DNA of 64,000 nt. It comes from Blautia pseudococcoides (GTDB lineage: Bacteria; Bacillota; Clostridia; Lachnospirales; Lachnospiraceae). The notes beneath the pieces are model-generated. The model was not told the DNA's origin, searched no databases, and saw only the letters and a program-made list of their open reading frames with translations. Shown here one piece after another: positions 9,423 through 18,330 of this stretch. The stretch covers positions 3,141,001 through 3,205,000 of the forward strand of contig NZ_CP015405.2 in the NCBI RefSeq assembly GCF_001689125.2, given 5' to 3'. The translations under genes and the position numbers were made by a program. How positions within the stretch are numbered: position 1 is the stretch's first letter; each line of letters opens with the position of its first letter.

Positions 9423-9700
9423 AAAAAAAGCTCCCATCCTTAATTGTAAATACAATCAGGACGAGAGCATTACGCTTCGTGGTACCACCTTGATTTATCC
9501 GCACCTCACGATGCTGACCTTTGCAAGTACGGGAAATCCAAACCACTCCATGTATTTCCTTATACTCCGGCGCTGTAATGGGCGCTCCCATCGTAGCCTA
9601 TACTTCTGTAGTCGGTACGCGGCTCCAAGACCATCTTCCATTCAGCCTGCTGCGCTTCTTCTCACCAACTGAAGCTCTCTTTGCCAGTCTGCAGAATGTA
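9423..9700 (-). promoter_or_regulatory. T-box riboswitch leader of the NSS transporter
   Basis: The minus-strand leader carries the T-box sequence AAGGTGGTACCACGA at 9491-9477. A G+C-containing terminator hairpin (9468-9430) follows with seven T residues at 9429-9423, 42 nt before the transporter start. The AGAGAG and GGTGAGAA elements at the 5' end (9680-9655) fit Stem I. Uncharged tRNA would pair with the UGGU bulge and favour the antiterminator. The variable U pairs with discriminator base A73, which argues against tRNA-Trp (G73). The specifier codon is not certain: in CGCGTACCGAC (9620-9610), TAC (Tyr) or GTA (Val) are the best candidates. Confidence 0.9.
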
Positions 9701-10010
9701 CTCTTCTTTTCTCTGCCTTTTTCATTCTATTTATTACTAAGTATAAAACTGTTCTTTTTCCTTGTCAAACTGTTTTTCCAAAAATTTTTGTTCCTCTTTG
9801 CCCGATCCCTGTACTTTACACTGCCCCCAAAACATGATATAGTCACCAGAAGGTAACCATAAATGTAACTATTCAGCAGGCCTGGGCATTCACTGTGCTG
9901 ACCGTAAGACAGCCTTTTGAAGCCGGGCAGACAACCCATGGTCAAAAGCCGTTCCGCAAGGATGCTGAGCAGTTATCCGTAAATTTATAAAGACAAATGA
10001 GGAAACAAAT

Positions 10011-10520
10011 ATGAAGAAATTTTTCATACTGCTGTTGAAGCCGTTTTCTTTTCTCCCGGCACTGCTGGTCATGTACATGATCTTTTCTTTTTCCAGCCAG
10101 ACGGGCGCACAATCCGGTAATCTCAGCTATAAAATAAGCCATGAAGTCATTGTAACAGCAGATAAAATATTAAACAAACATATGAGCGAAGAACGGATCG
10201 CCTACTACACAGACAAGATCCACACCCCGGTCAGGAAGCTGGCACACATGAGTGAATACTTTGTACTGGCTGTCTGTGTGTCCCTTCCCCTGTATGTTTA
10301 CGGGCTGCGGGGTATATTACTGATTCTATTTGCAGGGATCATCAGTGTGGGATTTGCCTGCACCGACGAATTCCACCAGTCCTTTGTAGCGGGAAGAGGC
10401 CCCTCTAAAAGGGATGTGATGATAGACAGCATCGGTGCTTTTGCAGGCATTATTCTGGTACAGTTTCTCTGCTGGAACGCCCTGCGCCGAAGCAGAAGTA
10501 AAAACAGACGCCGCGGCTGA
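10011..10520 (+). CDS. VanZ-like membrane protein
   Basis: 169-residue membrane protein of the VanZ family (PF04892). VanZ itself lowers teicoplanin susceptibility in vanA clusters, but chromosomal relatives without other van genes are widespread and uncharacterised. Four hydrophobic segments are visible: about 10-28 (FSFLPALLVMYMIFSFSS), 85-102, 104-122 and 140-157. Family residues include KLAHMSEYFVLA and ACTDEFHQSFVAGRGPSKRDV, the polar conserved block. The ATG at 10011 follows ATGAGGAAACAAAT. Nothing linked to glycopeptide resistance lies nearby. Its stop abuts the stop of birA on the other strand. Confidence 0.82.
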   Translation: MKKFFILLLKPFSFLPALLVMYMIFSFSSQTGAQSGNLSYKISHEVIVTADKILNKHMSEERIAYYTDKIHTPVRKLAHMSEYFVLAVCVSLPLYVYGLRGILLILFAGIISVGFACTDEFHQSFVAGRGPSKRDVMIDSIGAFAGIILVQFLCWNALRRSRSKNRRRG

Positions 10521-11495
10521 TCATTCTCTGTCCTCATGGAGGTTCAGTGACACATCCCCACATGGAAGGATTTCTTCCTCCCCCTGTTCGTTTTTGATCA
10601 GAAGCCTGCCGTCCGGCAGGATCTTTTCCGCCTCCACACTTCTCACCTGTGTACCGTAAGCTACCCGGACGTGTCTGCCGGGTACGATATTTCTGGATAT
10701 ATACTCCTCCGGAATCCCCTCCTTCTCTGCCTCCTCAAGCAGATAATTAATGATTCCGGCAGTCAGCAGGTTCCTGTTCACATACACATCATCCTCCAAT
10801 ACAGCCCCGGCGGTACCGGATAAACCCTTGGGAAAACCGCCTGCCGGCATACGAAGATTCAGGCCGATCCCCACGATCACCAGTTCAATATCCCCGGTCT
10901 CAAAATCCGTGACAGCCTCTGTGAGGATACCACAGACTTTCCGCTCTCCCAAATATAAATCATTGACCCATTTGATGCCCAGAAAGACACCGCAAATCTG
11001 CTCCACGGCCCGGCAGACAGCAACTGCTGCCGCTGCCGTCAGTGTCAGACTCTCCTGGGCCGTTCTCTTTGGCCGCATCAGCACACTTAAATAGAGGCCG
11101 CTGCCCGCGGGGGAGTAAAAGCTGCGCCCACGCCTGCCCTTCCCCTCTGTCTGGGCCTCCGCTGCCACAAAAGAACCATGGGGAAGGTTCTCCTCAATCC
11201 CTCTTTTTTTCAAATACTGGTTGGTGGATGAGATCTCCTTTTCCACCTGCATAAACACATCCGGGTGCTCCAGATGTATTTTCACTGCCTCCACAGACAA
11301 AATATCATTATCCGTCTCAAGGGCATATCCTCTGTTATTCACAGCCGCGATCCGGTATCCCTCCTCACGGAGGCTTTTCATAGCCTTCCACACCGCTGTT
11401 CTGGAATATCCAAGCCTTAACGCCAGTTCCTCCCCGGACAGATATTCTCCCCTGTGACTCTCAAGCAGCTTCAGAAGCTCTGATTTTGTTGACAT
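10521..11495 (-). CDS. birA: Biotin--[acetyl-CoA carboxylase] ligase / biotin operon repressor BirA
   Basis: 324-residue bifunctional protein. Residues about 1-60 form a winged helix (LRLGYSRTAVWKAMKSLREEG), so it probably represses biotin genes when loaded with biotinyl-AMP. The central domain activates biotin and attaches it to the carrier protein: STNQYLKKRG, EAQTEGKGRRGRSFYSPAGSGLY (given in two parts in the family as the GRGRxGRxW loop) and KWVNDLYLGERKVCGIL. A small SH3-like C-terminal domain closes it. ATG 11495 (MSTKSELLK) was preferred because AGGAGGCAGGAT precedes it. Its 3' end meets vanZ head-on with no gap. Confidence 0.94.
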   Translation of the reverse strand: MSTKSELLKLLESHRGEYLSGEELALRLGYSRTAVWKAMKSLREEGYRIAAVNNRGYALETDNDILSVEAVKIHLEHPDVFMQVEKEISSTNQYLKKRGIEENLPHGSFVAAEAQTEGKGRRGRSFYSPAGSGLYLSVLMRPKRTAQESLTLTAAAAVAVCRAVEQICGVFLGIKWVNDLYLGERKVCGILTEAVTDFETGDIELVIVGIGLNLRMPAGGFPKGLSGTAGAVLEDDVYVNRNLLTAGIINYLLEEAEKEGIPEEYISRNIVPGRHVRVAYGTQVRSVEAEKILPDGRLLIKNEQGEEEILPCGDVSLNLHEDRE

Positions 11496-11590
11496 ATCCT
11501 GCCTCCTATCCACATATTTTTGACACTCTCCTGTACCTTCACGAAAAGCCAGGCTCCCGCCCGGGAATCTGGCTTTTCTTTCGTGAATCC

Positions 11591-12547
11591 TTATCTCTCC
11601 TCGCGGAAATAATTCACACCGCAGGACTGCGGCTGGGAATTTTCCTTAGAAGAACGGATGGATGTGACAATCAGCACAAGTATTGTCATAAAGAACGGCA
11701 CCATATCAAAAATGGAGTCCGGTATCTTGATGACTGATTTTGGCACATAGTATTTCAGCACACTGAATGCACCGAACACCAGCGCCGCAAACACAGCCTT
11801 ATTTGGGTTCCAGGTGGCAAAGATAACAAGCGCAACGGCAATCCATCCAAGACCGTTTACACAGTTGCTGATCCATACACCGTTACAGATGATCATGGAA
11901 CAGTAGGCACCGCCAATACCGCAGATCCCTCCGCCCAGCATCAGGTTCATATATTTCAGCCTTGTTACCGGAAGGCCTGCCGCATCTGCAGCCGCGGGAT
12001 TTTCACCCACTGCGCGGATATTCAGGCCTGCTTTCGTCCTGTGCAGATATATACCGCACAGAATGGCTGCAACAATTCCGAGATAAACAAAGATATTATA
12101 ATTGAAAAACAATTTACCCAGCACCGGGATATCCGACAGCACCGGAATATCCACCTTGCCAAGGCTGTCCAGAATGCCCGCAGGCAGTTTCAGGGAGGCA
12201 GCCCCTGTCTTTTCCCTGACAAAATCACCAAAAAAGTTGCTCAGTCCAATACCAAAAATGGTGAGGGTCAGACCGGTAACATTCTGATCCGCCATAAAAG
12301 TCACCGTGAGCACAGCATAGATAAGGGCTCCCAGCATACCCGCCGCAAATGCAGCCGCCAGGGCCAAAAGCAGATTATCTGTCTTATATCCCATCATGAA
12401 TCCCGCGCATGCACCGATGGACATCATACCTTCCACACCCAGATTCAGATGGCCTGATTTTTCATTGATGATCTCACCTAAAATCCCGAATAAAAGCGGA
12501 GTACCTGCAAGGACCGCCGCCACAAAAAAGTTAGTAAAAAAATCCAT
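11591..12547 (-). CDS. Nucleoside-type ABC transporter permease (BMP system, second permease)
   Basis: 318-residue inner-membrane permease with about 8-9 hydrophobic helices, family BPD_transp_2 (as in RbsC and B. subtilis NupQ). Typical family stretches are GEIINEKSGHLNLGVEGMM, LTLTIFGIGLSNFFGD and IRAVGENPAAADAAGL, the cytoplasmic EAA-like loop. It is last in a four-gene operon: lipoprotein, ATPase, permease, permease. Its ATG overlaps the stop of the preceding permease by one base (TAATG), indicating translational coupling. Substrate by homology to YufNOPQ/NupNOPQ is purine nucleosides; that is inference. Confidence 0.9.
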   Translation of the reverse strand: MDFFTNFFVAAVLAGTPLLFGILGEIINEKSGHLNLGVEGMMSIGACAGFMMGYKTDNLLLALAAAFAAGMLGALIYAVLTVTFMADQNVTGLTLTIFGIGLSNFFGDFVREKTGAASLKLPAGILDSLGKVDIPVLSDIPVLGKLFFNYNIFVYLGIVAAILCGIYLHRTKAGLNIRAVGENPAAADAAGLPVTRLKYMNLMLGGGICGIGGAYCSMIICNGVWISNCVNGLGWIAVALVIFATWNPNKAVFAALVFGAFSVLKYYVPKSVIKIPDSIFDMVPFFMTILVLIVTSIRSSKENSQPQSCGVNYFREER

Positions 12548-13635
12548 TACGCCTTACCTCCCTTCTTACGGGTAACAAACCGGTATCTGACAAAGAATTC
12601 ACATCCAAGTACAAAAAACAGGATGATCCCCTGCAGCACGTCAGCAGAGTATGCGGACAGTCCGTAGGAGGACTGCATGACCGTACTTCCCTTTTCCAGC
12701 ACACTGAATAAGAAAGATACCACCAAAATCCCCACCGGGTTAAGCTGGGCCAGCCACGCCACGATAATGGCTGTGAACCCCACACCGCCTGCCACTGACG
12801 TGGTGAGTGTCAAATCAGAACCGCTGGCCTGCACCATACCTGCAATACCGCAGATAGCGCCTGAGAAAGCCATGGTGCGCAGTACGATCTTCTTGTAATT
12901 CATACCCGCGTACTGGGCCGTGGCACGGCTTTCGCCTACCACGCTGATCTCATATCCCTGTTTTGTGTATTTCAGGTAAATGTACACCACTGCTACCAGC
13001 ACAAGCCCGATCAGCCATCCCACATGCACGCCGAACAGTTTGTCAAGCTGCGCGTTCTCCCCAAACCTTGCGATCTTTGGAAAGCCTGATGAATTGGGGT
13101 CCTGCCATGGGCCATCTCTTAAAAAGGAGATGAGATACAGTGCGATATAATTCAGCATCAGTGTAAAAAGTGTCTCATTGGTACCAAATTTTGCTTTAAA
13201 GAACGCAGGAATGATCCCCCACAGGGCACCACCCAGCATACCTGCCAAAAACATGCAGATCATGAGCAGCCAATGCGGGAAGTCCCAGCAGAACAGGGCA
13301 AAAAATGTGGCAAACACTGCGCCCATGATGATCTGTCCCTCAGCTCCTATGTTCCAGAAACGCATCTTAAATGCCAGGGTAAGTCCCAGGGCAGGTATGA
13401 GCAGGGGCACCATCACTTTAATTGTGGCCTGGAATGCCATGCTGCTTCTGAACGCGCCAGAGACAATGGTTGCATATACAGAAAACGGATTATATCCAAT
13501 ACAGAGAATAAAGAGGCCGCCGGCTACAATGGCAAGCAGTACCGAAGCCAGACGCAGCAGCCGCACCTGTTTTGCGGGGCGCTCTTTTCTCTTTTCAACA
13601 CGAATCAGAGGCTCTTTCTTCCTTGTCTCATCCAT
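12547..13635 (-). CDS. Nucleoside-type ABC transporter permease (BMP system, first permease)
   Basis: 362-residue membrane permease (NupP/YufP-like). A basic N-terminus (MDETRKKEPLIRVEKRKERP) is followed by about ten hydrophobic helices. The family motifs GLTLAFKMRFWNIGAEGQII and EISVVGESRATAQYAGMNYK are visible. It partners with the next permease to make the heteromeric channel. The start codon overlaps the end of the ATPase gene by 8 nt. Assigned from sequence and from operon order; purine nucleoside uptake is the likely role, not proven here. Confidence 0.9.
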   Translation of the reverse strand: MDETRKKEPLIRVEKRKERPAKQVRLLRLASVLLAIVAGGLFILCIGYNPFSVYATIVSGAFRSSMAFQATIKVMVPLLIPALGLTLAFKMRFWNIGAEGQIIMGAVFATFFALFCWDFPHWLLMICMFLAGMLGGALWGIIPAFFKAKFGTNETLFTLMLNYIALYLISFLRDGPWQDPNSSGFPKIARFGENAQLDKLFGVHVGWLIGLVLVAVVYIYLKYTKQGYEISVVGESRATAQYAGMNYKKIVLRTMAFSGAICGIAGMVQASGSDLTLTTSVAGGVGFTAIIVAWLAQLNPVGILVVSFLFSVLEKGSTVMQSSYGLSAYSADVLQGIILFFVLGCEFFVRYRFVTRKKGGKA

Positions 13636-15160
13636 CAGCCTTCACCCCTTCCCTTTTTGAGCCTGTCATCATGAGGCCCAGCTCTTCTTTTGTGACTGCC
13701 GCAGCCTCCACGATACCGGTCACCTCTCCATGGCAGAGGACCATGATCCTGTCCGAAATCTCCAGAAGCACATCCAGGTCCTCACCGATAAACATAACAG
13801 CAACGCCTTTCTTCTTCTGCTCATTCAGCAGATCATAAATTGTGTAGGAAGAATTAATATCCAGGCCCCTGACAGGGTAGGCTGTGACCAAAACGGACGG
13901 CTCCGATTCAATCTCTCTTCCCAGCAGTACCTTCTGCACATTGCCGCCGGAGAGCAGGCGCACAGGTGTCTCCACATTTGGCGTCATGATCTCCAGACGC
14001 TCCACCAGCTCCTCAGCCAGCTTTTTGGCGGGCTTTCTGTCCACAAAGATCCCCTTTGCCTTGTCATAGGATTTCAGCAGCATATTGTCCACCATACCCA
14101 TGGAGGCCACAAGCCCCATGCCCAGCCTGTCCTCGGGAACAAAGCCAAGGCTGATGCCTAAGTTATTGATCTGCTTTGGCGTCTTTCCTATAATATTCTC
14201 CTTGTTGTGCAGGATCGCCCCTGTCTCCACAGGCAGCAGACCTGCAATGGCTTCGCACAGTTCCTTCTGCCCGCTTCCTGCAATGCCTGCCACACCCAGG
14301 ATCTCCCCTGCCTTTATTTCAAAAGACAAATCTTTCAGGGCAGTGGTTCCGTCCGCTTTTTTTACAGACAGATCCACCACTTTTAATCTTATGTGTACAT
14401 TTTCGCACTTAGGACGGTCTATCTCCAAAGTGACCGGCCGGCCAACCATCAGCTCGGTAAGCTGCTTTTCGTTGGATTCTGCCGTATTTACCGTATCAAT
14501 ACTTCTGCCTTTTCTCAGAATGGTCACCCGGTCACTGATTTCCATAACCTCATTCAGCTTGTGGGTGATGATGATAATAGCACTTCCCTGCTCTTTCATT
14601 CTTCTCAATATTGCAAAGAGCTTCTGTGTTTCCTGGGGTGTGAGCACTGCGGTGGGCTCATCCAGGATCAATATGTCAGCATTTCTGTACAGGACTTTCA
14701 AAATTTCCACGGTCTGCTTCTCGCTGACGGACATATTGTATATTTTCTTCTCCGGGTCAACCTCAAGACCAAACTTTTTGGTCAGCTCCAGGATTTTTTC
14801 CTTCAGCTCCTTTGGCTTGATCCTCTTTCCCTCTGCACCGATCACCACATTATCCATGGCCGAAAACACATCCACCAGTTTAAAATGCTGATGGATCATG
14901 CCGATTCCCAGCTTTTTTGCATCCATAGGGGAATTGATCACTACTTCCCTGCCGTTTACATGGATACTCCCCTCATCCGGGTGGTAAATGCCTGAAATCA
15001 TATTCATCAATGTGGTCTTTCCGGAACCATTCTCACCCAGAAGTGCAAGGATCTCTCCTCTTCTGACATCCAGGTCAATATGGTCATTCGCCACAACACT
15101 GCCAAATGTCTTTGTGATACCTCTCAGCTCAATGGCATTCTCTACCTTGTCTAAAGCCAA
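13628..15160 (-). CDS. Nucleoside-type ABC transporter ATP-binding protein, duplicated ATPase
   Basis: About 510-residue protein with two ABC domains in tandem, as in RbsA and NupO/YufO. Domain 1 is intact: GENGSGKTTLMN (Walker A), NMSVSEKQTVEIL (a variant signature), ILILDEPTAVL (Walker B). Domain 2 has the usual degenerate Walker A GIAGSGQKELCEA, a clear LSGGNVQKVLLGRE and a Walker B that reads VLVTAYPVRGLD. The start is uncertain: TTG at 15160 (ALDKVENAIELRG) has GAGAGGTGAC before it; an in-frame ATG at 15199 has a poor ribosome site. A hairpin in the 170-nt gap separates it from the lipoprotein gene. Confidence 0.9.
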   Translation of the reverse strand: MALDKVENAIELRGITKTFGSVVANDHIDLDVRRGEILALLGENGSGKTTLMNMISGIYHPDEGSIHVNGREVVINSPMDAKKLGIGMIHQHFKLVDVFSAMDNVVIGAEGKRIKPKELKEKILELTKKFGLEVDPEKKIYNMSVSEKQTVEILKVLYRNADILILDEPTAVLTPQETQKLFAILRRMKEQGSAIIIITHKLNEVMEISDRVTILRKGRSIDTVNTAESNEKQLTELMVGRPVTLEIDRPKCENVHIRLKVVDLSVKKADGTTALKDLSFEIKAGEILGVAGIAGSGQKELCEAIAGLLPVETGAILHNKENIIGKTPKQINNLGISLGFVPEDRLGMGLVASMGMVDNMLLKSYDKAKGIFVDRKPAKKLAEELVERLEIMTPNVETPVRLLSGGNVQKVLLGREIESEPSVLVTAYPVRGLDINSSYTIYDLLNEQKKKGVAVMFIGEDLDVLLEISDRIMVLCHGEVTGIVEAAAVTKEELGLMMTGSKREGVKADG

Positions 15161-15259
15161 CTGTGTCACCTCTCGTTTCTTTCTGTTTTGGTAACGCATA
15201 CACCATCCGTTACAATTTTAGACACAAACATACAGAATAATTGTATCATAAGAAAAGAA

Positions 15260-15293
15260 GGAATACAAAATGATTTTTCACATTTTGTATTCC
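15260..15293 (-). terminator. Intercistronic hairpin after the BMP lipoprotein gene
   Basis: A 13-bp perfect inverted repeat (15260-15272 with 15281-15293, 8-nt loop) followed on the minus strand by TTCTTTTCTT. It probably acts as a partial terminator or mRNA stabiliser, giving more binding protein than membrane components. Confidence 0.7.
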
Positions 15294-15369
15294 CTCTTGG
15301 CAAATACCTGCCGCTGCCCTTATACACAGCCGGCGCAGTCAATGCACAGGCCTGACTGATCCATTACCA

Positions 15370-16608
15370 TTAATCTACAACCACATTCTTGTAATACCAG
15401 TTGATGCCTCCGGTGATGGTCGCATCATCCAGTGTACCGCCTTCTGTACCTACAGCTTTGCCGTCGTTTGTCTCCAGGACACCGTCAAATACATTGAAGC
15501 CTTCTTCCATGATCTTTCTTCTGGCTTCTTCCACTTTTTCTTTGGTTCCCGGTGCGCACAGTTCCTCATTGATCGGTGTGATATCTACAAGACCGTCATC
15601 CATGCCGCCGAAATAAATTTCCGGTGTCCATGTTCCGTCGATCACTTTCTGTACGGCCTGTTTATAATATACACCCCAGTTCCAGATAACAGAGGTAAGT
15701 GTTGCTGCCGGAGCATCCTTGCTCATATCTGAGTTATAACCAACGCCCCATACGCCTGCTGCTTCTGCCTCTGTCTGGGGATTCGGTGTATCACAGTGCT
15801 GTCCGATCACATCACAGCCTGCTGCGATCAAAGCTTTTGCCGCATTGGTCTCCTCTGTGGGGGAGAACCAGCTGTTCGTAACTTTTACGTGGATTTCCGC
15901 ATCCGGGTTTACTTCCGCAACACCGATGGCAAAAGCATCAATACCGCCGGTAACCTCAGAGTTCTCAGAACCCATAGCTGCAACATAACCAATTTTGTTG
16001 CTCTCTGTCTTCATACCAGCAACAATACCGGATAAGTATCTGGCCTGATAAATTCTTCCGAAATAGTTGTTGAAGTTTGTGTCATTGGACTTATATCCTG
16101 TGCCGTGAGAGAAAATCACATCCGGGAATTCCTGCGCAAGCTGTTCACAGGTATCCATGTAGTTAAAGCTTGTGGCAAAAATGATCTGGCATCCATCCTC
16201 TATACACTCTCTGATCGCCTGCTCTGTCTTGGTCGGGTCTGTATCGGGGATATTGTTCTTGCGGATGATCTGGCTGTCGTCAAGTCCCAGTTCTTTCTGC
16301 ATCTCCACAATACCCTGATCATGTGTATATGTGTATCCGGAACCCTCTGCCGGGTCAGTGATATGGATAACACCCACTTTCAGATCCTCTTTGGCAACAG
16401 GGGCAAACTTGCCGGTTCCTTCTGCCTTGGTGTCGTCAGCTTTGTCGTCCTGCTTGTCCGCTTTGTCCGTATTGGTATCTTCTGTCTTGGTTTCTTCCTT
16501 TTTGGTCTCTTCCTTCTTGTCCTCTGCTCCCTGCTGCTGTCCGCAGCCTGCCAGCATTGCGCCGGCCATGGTCAGAGACAATAAGATACCTAAAATTTTC
16601 TTCTTCAT
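15370..16608 (-). CDS. BMP-family substrate-binding lipoprotein
   Basis: 412-residue lipid-anchored solute-binding protein of the BMP/Med/PnrA family (PF02608), the receptor of the ABC importer encoded next to it. Signal peptide with lipobox LAGC (cysteine about 22) is followed by a Lys/Glu/Thr/Asp linker of roughly 45 residues (KKEETKKEETKTEDT). The periplasmic-type binding domain shows KVGVIHITDPAEGSGYTYTH, GYVAAMGSENSEVTGGIDAF and GCDVIGQHCDTPNPQTEA. I chose ATG 16608 (MKKKILGILL), which has AGGAGG seven nt upstream; an ATG two codons earlier touches that site. PnrA relatives bind purine nucleosides. Confidence 0.93.
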   Translation of the reverse strand: MKKKILGILLSLTMAGAMLAGCGQQQGAEDKKEETKKEETKTEDTNTDKADKQDDKADDTKAEGTGKFAPVAKEDLKVGVIHITDPAEGSGYTYTHDQGIVEMQKELGLDDSQIIRKNNIPDTDPTKTEQAIRECIEDGCQIIFATSFNYMDTCEQLAQEFPDVIFSHGTGYKSNDTNFNNYFGRIYQARYLSGIVAGMKTESNKIGYVAAMGSENSEVTGGIDAFAIGVAEVNPDAEIHVKVTNSWFSPTEETNAAKALIAAGCDVIGQHCDTPNPQTEAEAAGVWGVGYNSDMSKDAPAATLTSVIWNWGVYYKQAVQKVIDGTWTPEIYFGGMDDGLVDITPINEELCAPGTKEKVEEARRKIMEEGFNVFDGVLETNDGKAVGTEGGTLDDATITGGINWYYKNVVVD

Positions 16609-16658
16609 GCTCATCCTCCTTTTGATAACATATGTACTTCTTTTATAAATACAAATTA

Positions 16659-16687
16659 ACTATAACATTATCTTTTTTGTTTTTCAA
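16659..16687 (-). promoter_or_regulatory. Promoter of the BMP ABC operon
   Basis: Minus-strand TTGAAA (16687-16682), 17-nt spacer, TATAGT (16664-16659), 50 nt before the lipoprotein start. No purine riboswitch is recognisable in this short leader. Confidence 0.65.
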
Positions 16688-16721
16688 CCGGGATGTTGGA
16701 GATAATTTCAAAATAATCACC

Positions 16722-17636
16722 TTATTTTTCCAGATATTGATAAATATTTTGGAATACTGTCAATTTATTTTTCTCATTCAAAATCTCATGGCGCATCCCC
16801 GGATAGAGCTTTCCTGTCACATGTGTATATCCCACCAGTTTCATATGCTGAAGCTCCTTGACAAACTTTCTTCCGTTTCCGATACAAGGGTCATCCCGGC
16901 CTCCCAGGAACAAAATAGGCAGCTCCGGGTTCTGCAGTCTCCATCCGTCCTTACTGTATGTCTCCTTGAGCAACATCAACAGTCCCTCAAACCCATCTGC
17001 TGTAAAAGTAAAGCCACACAGGGGGGACTGTTCATACGCTTTCACCACTTCCTCATCCGAACAGATCCAGGCAAAGCGGCTCTTCTCCCCTGCAAAACGG
17101 CGGGCAAAGGAACCGAAGGACATGGCCTCCAGCAGTTTACTGGGATATCGTCCTCCCTTTTTCTGTTTCTGCAGCCTGACAATGAGAAGGCCCAGGTCCA
17201 CCGCCGGGTTCTGGCAGGGCGGTCCGGTCAGGATCAGCTTTTCCAGTTCATTGTCAAAATATTTCAGGTAATTCCTGGCTGCCAGGGTACCCATACTGTG
17301 TCCCAGCAGATACACCGGCAATTTGGGAAATATCGCCTTGATCCACAAAGTGATCTGATGCAGGTCTTCCACCATGGCTTTATTCTTTCCGCCGTAGAGA
17401 TATCCCAGTTCTTCCTGATTATGTACACTTTTTCCATGTCCCCGGTGGTCATGGATCACACAAATGTATCCCCTCTCTGCCAGATATTCCATAAACGGCA
17501 GATACCTCTCCTTATGCTCGCTCATGCCATGGGAAATCTGAACCACGCCCTTACTTCCCTCTTTTGGCACTACCCACAAGACAGACAGCCCCAGTCCGTC
17601 GTATTCTGATTTCAGCACTGCTGTGCCATGTACCAT
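16722..17636 (-). CDS. Alpha/beta hydrolase, lysophospholipase/monoacylglycerol lipase-like
   Basis: 304-residue cytoplasmic serine hydrolase of the 'hydrolase_4' group. The catalytic serine is in LLGHSMGTL (about 110), the oxyanion region in VVQISHGMSEHKERY, and the acid residue probably in LFLGGRDDPCIGNG with the final histidine in GMRHEILNE. RGHGKS is the family's conserved block after strand 4. No signal peptide is present, so it acts inside the cell, probably on monoacylglycerols or lysolipids. ATG 17636 follows AAAGGGGG. It is a single gene; substrate not determinable from sequence. Confidence 0.85.
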   Translation of the reverse strand: MVHGTAVLKSEYDGLGLSVLWVVPKEGSKGVVQISHGMSEHKERYLPFMEYLAERGYICVIHDHRGHGKSVHNQEELGYLYGGKNKAMVEDLHQITLWIKAIFPKLPVYLLGHSMGTLAARNYLKYFDNELEKLILTGPPCQNPAVDLGLLIVRLQKQKKGGRYPSKLLEAMSFGSFARRFAGEKSRFAWICSDEEVVKAYEQSPLCGFTFTADGFEGLLMLLKETYSKDGWRLQNPELPILFLGGRDDPCIGNGRKFVKELQHMKLVGYTHVTGKLYPGMRHEILNEKNKLTVFQNIYQYLEK

Positions 17637-17704
17637 GTAAAAACCCCCTTTTTAAGACAGCAAGGTCCCCTGCCGCCAATTTTCAATCATCCGGAAACCC
17701 AAAA

Positions 17705-17731
17705 GGCTGCCGCACAGTAACTGCGGCAGCC
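17705..17731 (-). terminator. Terminator of the ferredoxin gene
   Basis: A 10-bp perfect G+C-rich inverted repeat, 17705-17714 with 17722-17731, followed on the minus strand by TTTTGGGTTT, 14 nt after the stop. Confidence 0.8.
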
Positions 17732-17744
17732 TCCTTACATATGC

Positions 17745-18131
17745 TTAGCCTTCTACAACTTCCAGTACGTCCATCGGACATGCTTTCGCACAGATACCGC
17801 AAGCGATACATTTGCTGCTTGTAGGTGACTCCTCTGCTTTTACCATTACATGGAAAGGACATGCCTCAACACATTTGCCGCATCCGGTACATTTTTTCTT
17901 GCTGATCATGTAAACGCCCTTTGCATTCTGTGTGATCGCGCCCTCCGGACAGGCTTCTGCGCATTTTCCGCACTGTACGCAGACCATTGGTTTTGCGTCG
18001 CCCTTTTTGTCAATGATCTGGATACAGGATTTGTCGGGGTCAAACTCCTTATAAAAGCTTGTTGAACAGGCTCTTACACACTCCAGACATGCCATACACT
18101 TTGCGCCTTTGGTCACTTTCAGTTTCTTCAT
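17745..18131 (-). CDS. Four-cluster polyferredoxin (4 x [4Fe-4S])
   Basis: 128-residue soluble electron-transfer protein with four CxxCxxCxxxC/P motifs: CMACLECVRAC, CVQCGKCAEACP, CTGCGKCVEACP and CIACGICAKACP. This predicts four [4Fe-4S] clusters arranged as two bacterial ferredoxin-type pairs, like HydN/HycB-type subunits of formate, hydrogenase or CO-dehydrogenase systems. No catalytic partner is adjacent, so the redox partner is unknown. Start chosen at ATG 18131 (MKKLKVTKG) because of AGCGGAGGAATTCAAG; the frame extends upstream without a ribosome site. Own terminator and no close neighbours, so it is probably monocistronic. Confidence 0.88.
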   Translation of the reverse strand: MKKLKVTKGAKCMACLECVRACSTSFYKEFDPDKSCIQIIDKKGDAKPMVCVQCGKCAEACPEGAITQNAKGVYMISKKKCTGCGKCVEACPFHVMVKAEESPTSSKCIACGICAKACPMDVLEVVEG

Positions 18132-18246
18132 CTTGAATTCCTCCGCTTTTTTCCTGAAATTTTTGTATGTAATTAGAAACATACACAAGCATATGCTTAT
18201 GTGATAATTTTAACATTATATATTATGTTTCACAAGTGGATTTTAC

Positions 18247-18285
18247 AAAAAAGGACATTTCCACCCACGTGAAAACGTCCTTTTT
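18247..18285 (-). terminator. Terminator of the cupin gene
   Basis: Imperfect inverted repeat 18247-18285 that pairs an A-run with a T-run and has GGAC/GTCC in the stem; on the minus strand the T-run TTTTTTG ends it. It lies 46 nt past the cupin stop. Confidence 0.75.
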
Positions 18286-18330
18286 GTCAGATTTTATCAG
18301 AGGGGTTTCCCCTCCTAAAATTTGTTTCGG

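Noticed and set aside
9382..9591. N-terminal extension of the NSS transporter
   Set aside because: The extra codons run through the T-box and its terminator. The ATG at 9381 has an excellent ribosome site and the family's usual N-terminus.
9615..9640. Tryptophan specifier (TGG in the T-box leader)
   Set aside because: TGG triplets occur in the distal Stem I part, but the antiterminator variable base is U, whereas tRNA-Trp has G73 and would need C.
10011..10520. Glycopeptide resistance gene vanZ
   Set aside because: Only the family matches. There is no van cluster nearby, and such proteins are common in Clostridia without resistance.
16615..16721. Purine riboswitch ahead of the BMP operon
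   Set aside because: The leader from the promoter is only about 45 nt and shows no aptamer-like stems.
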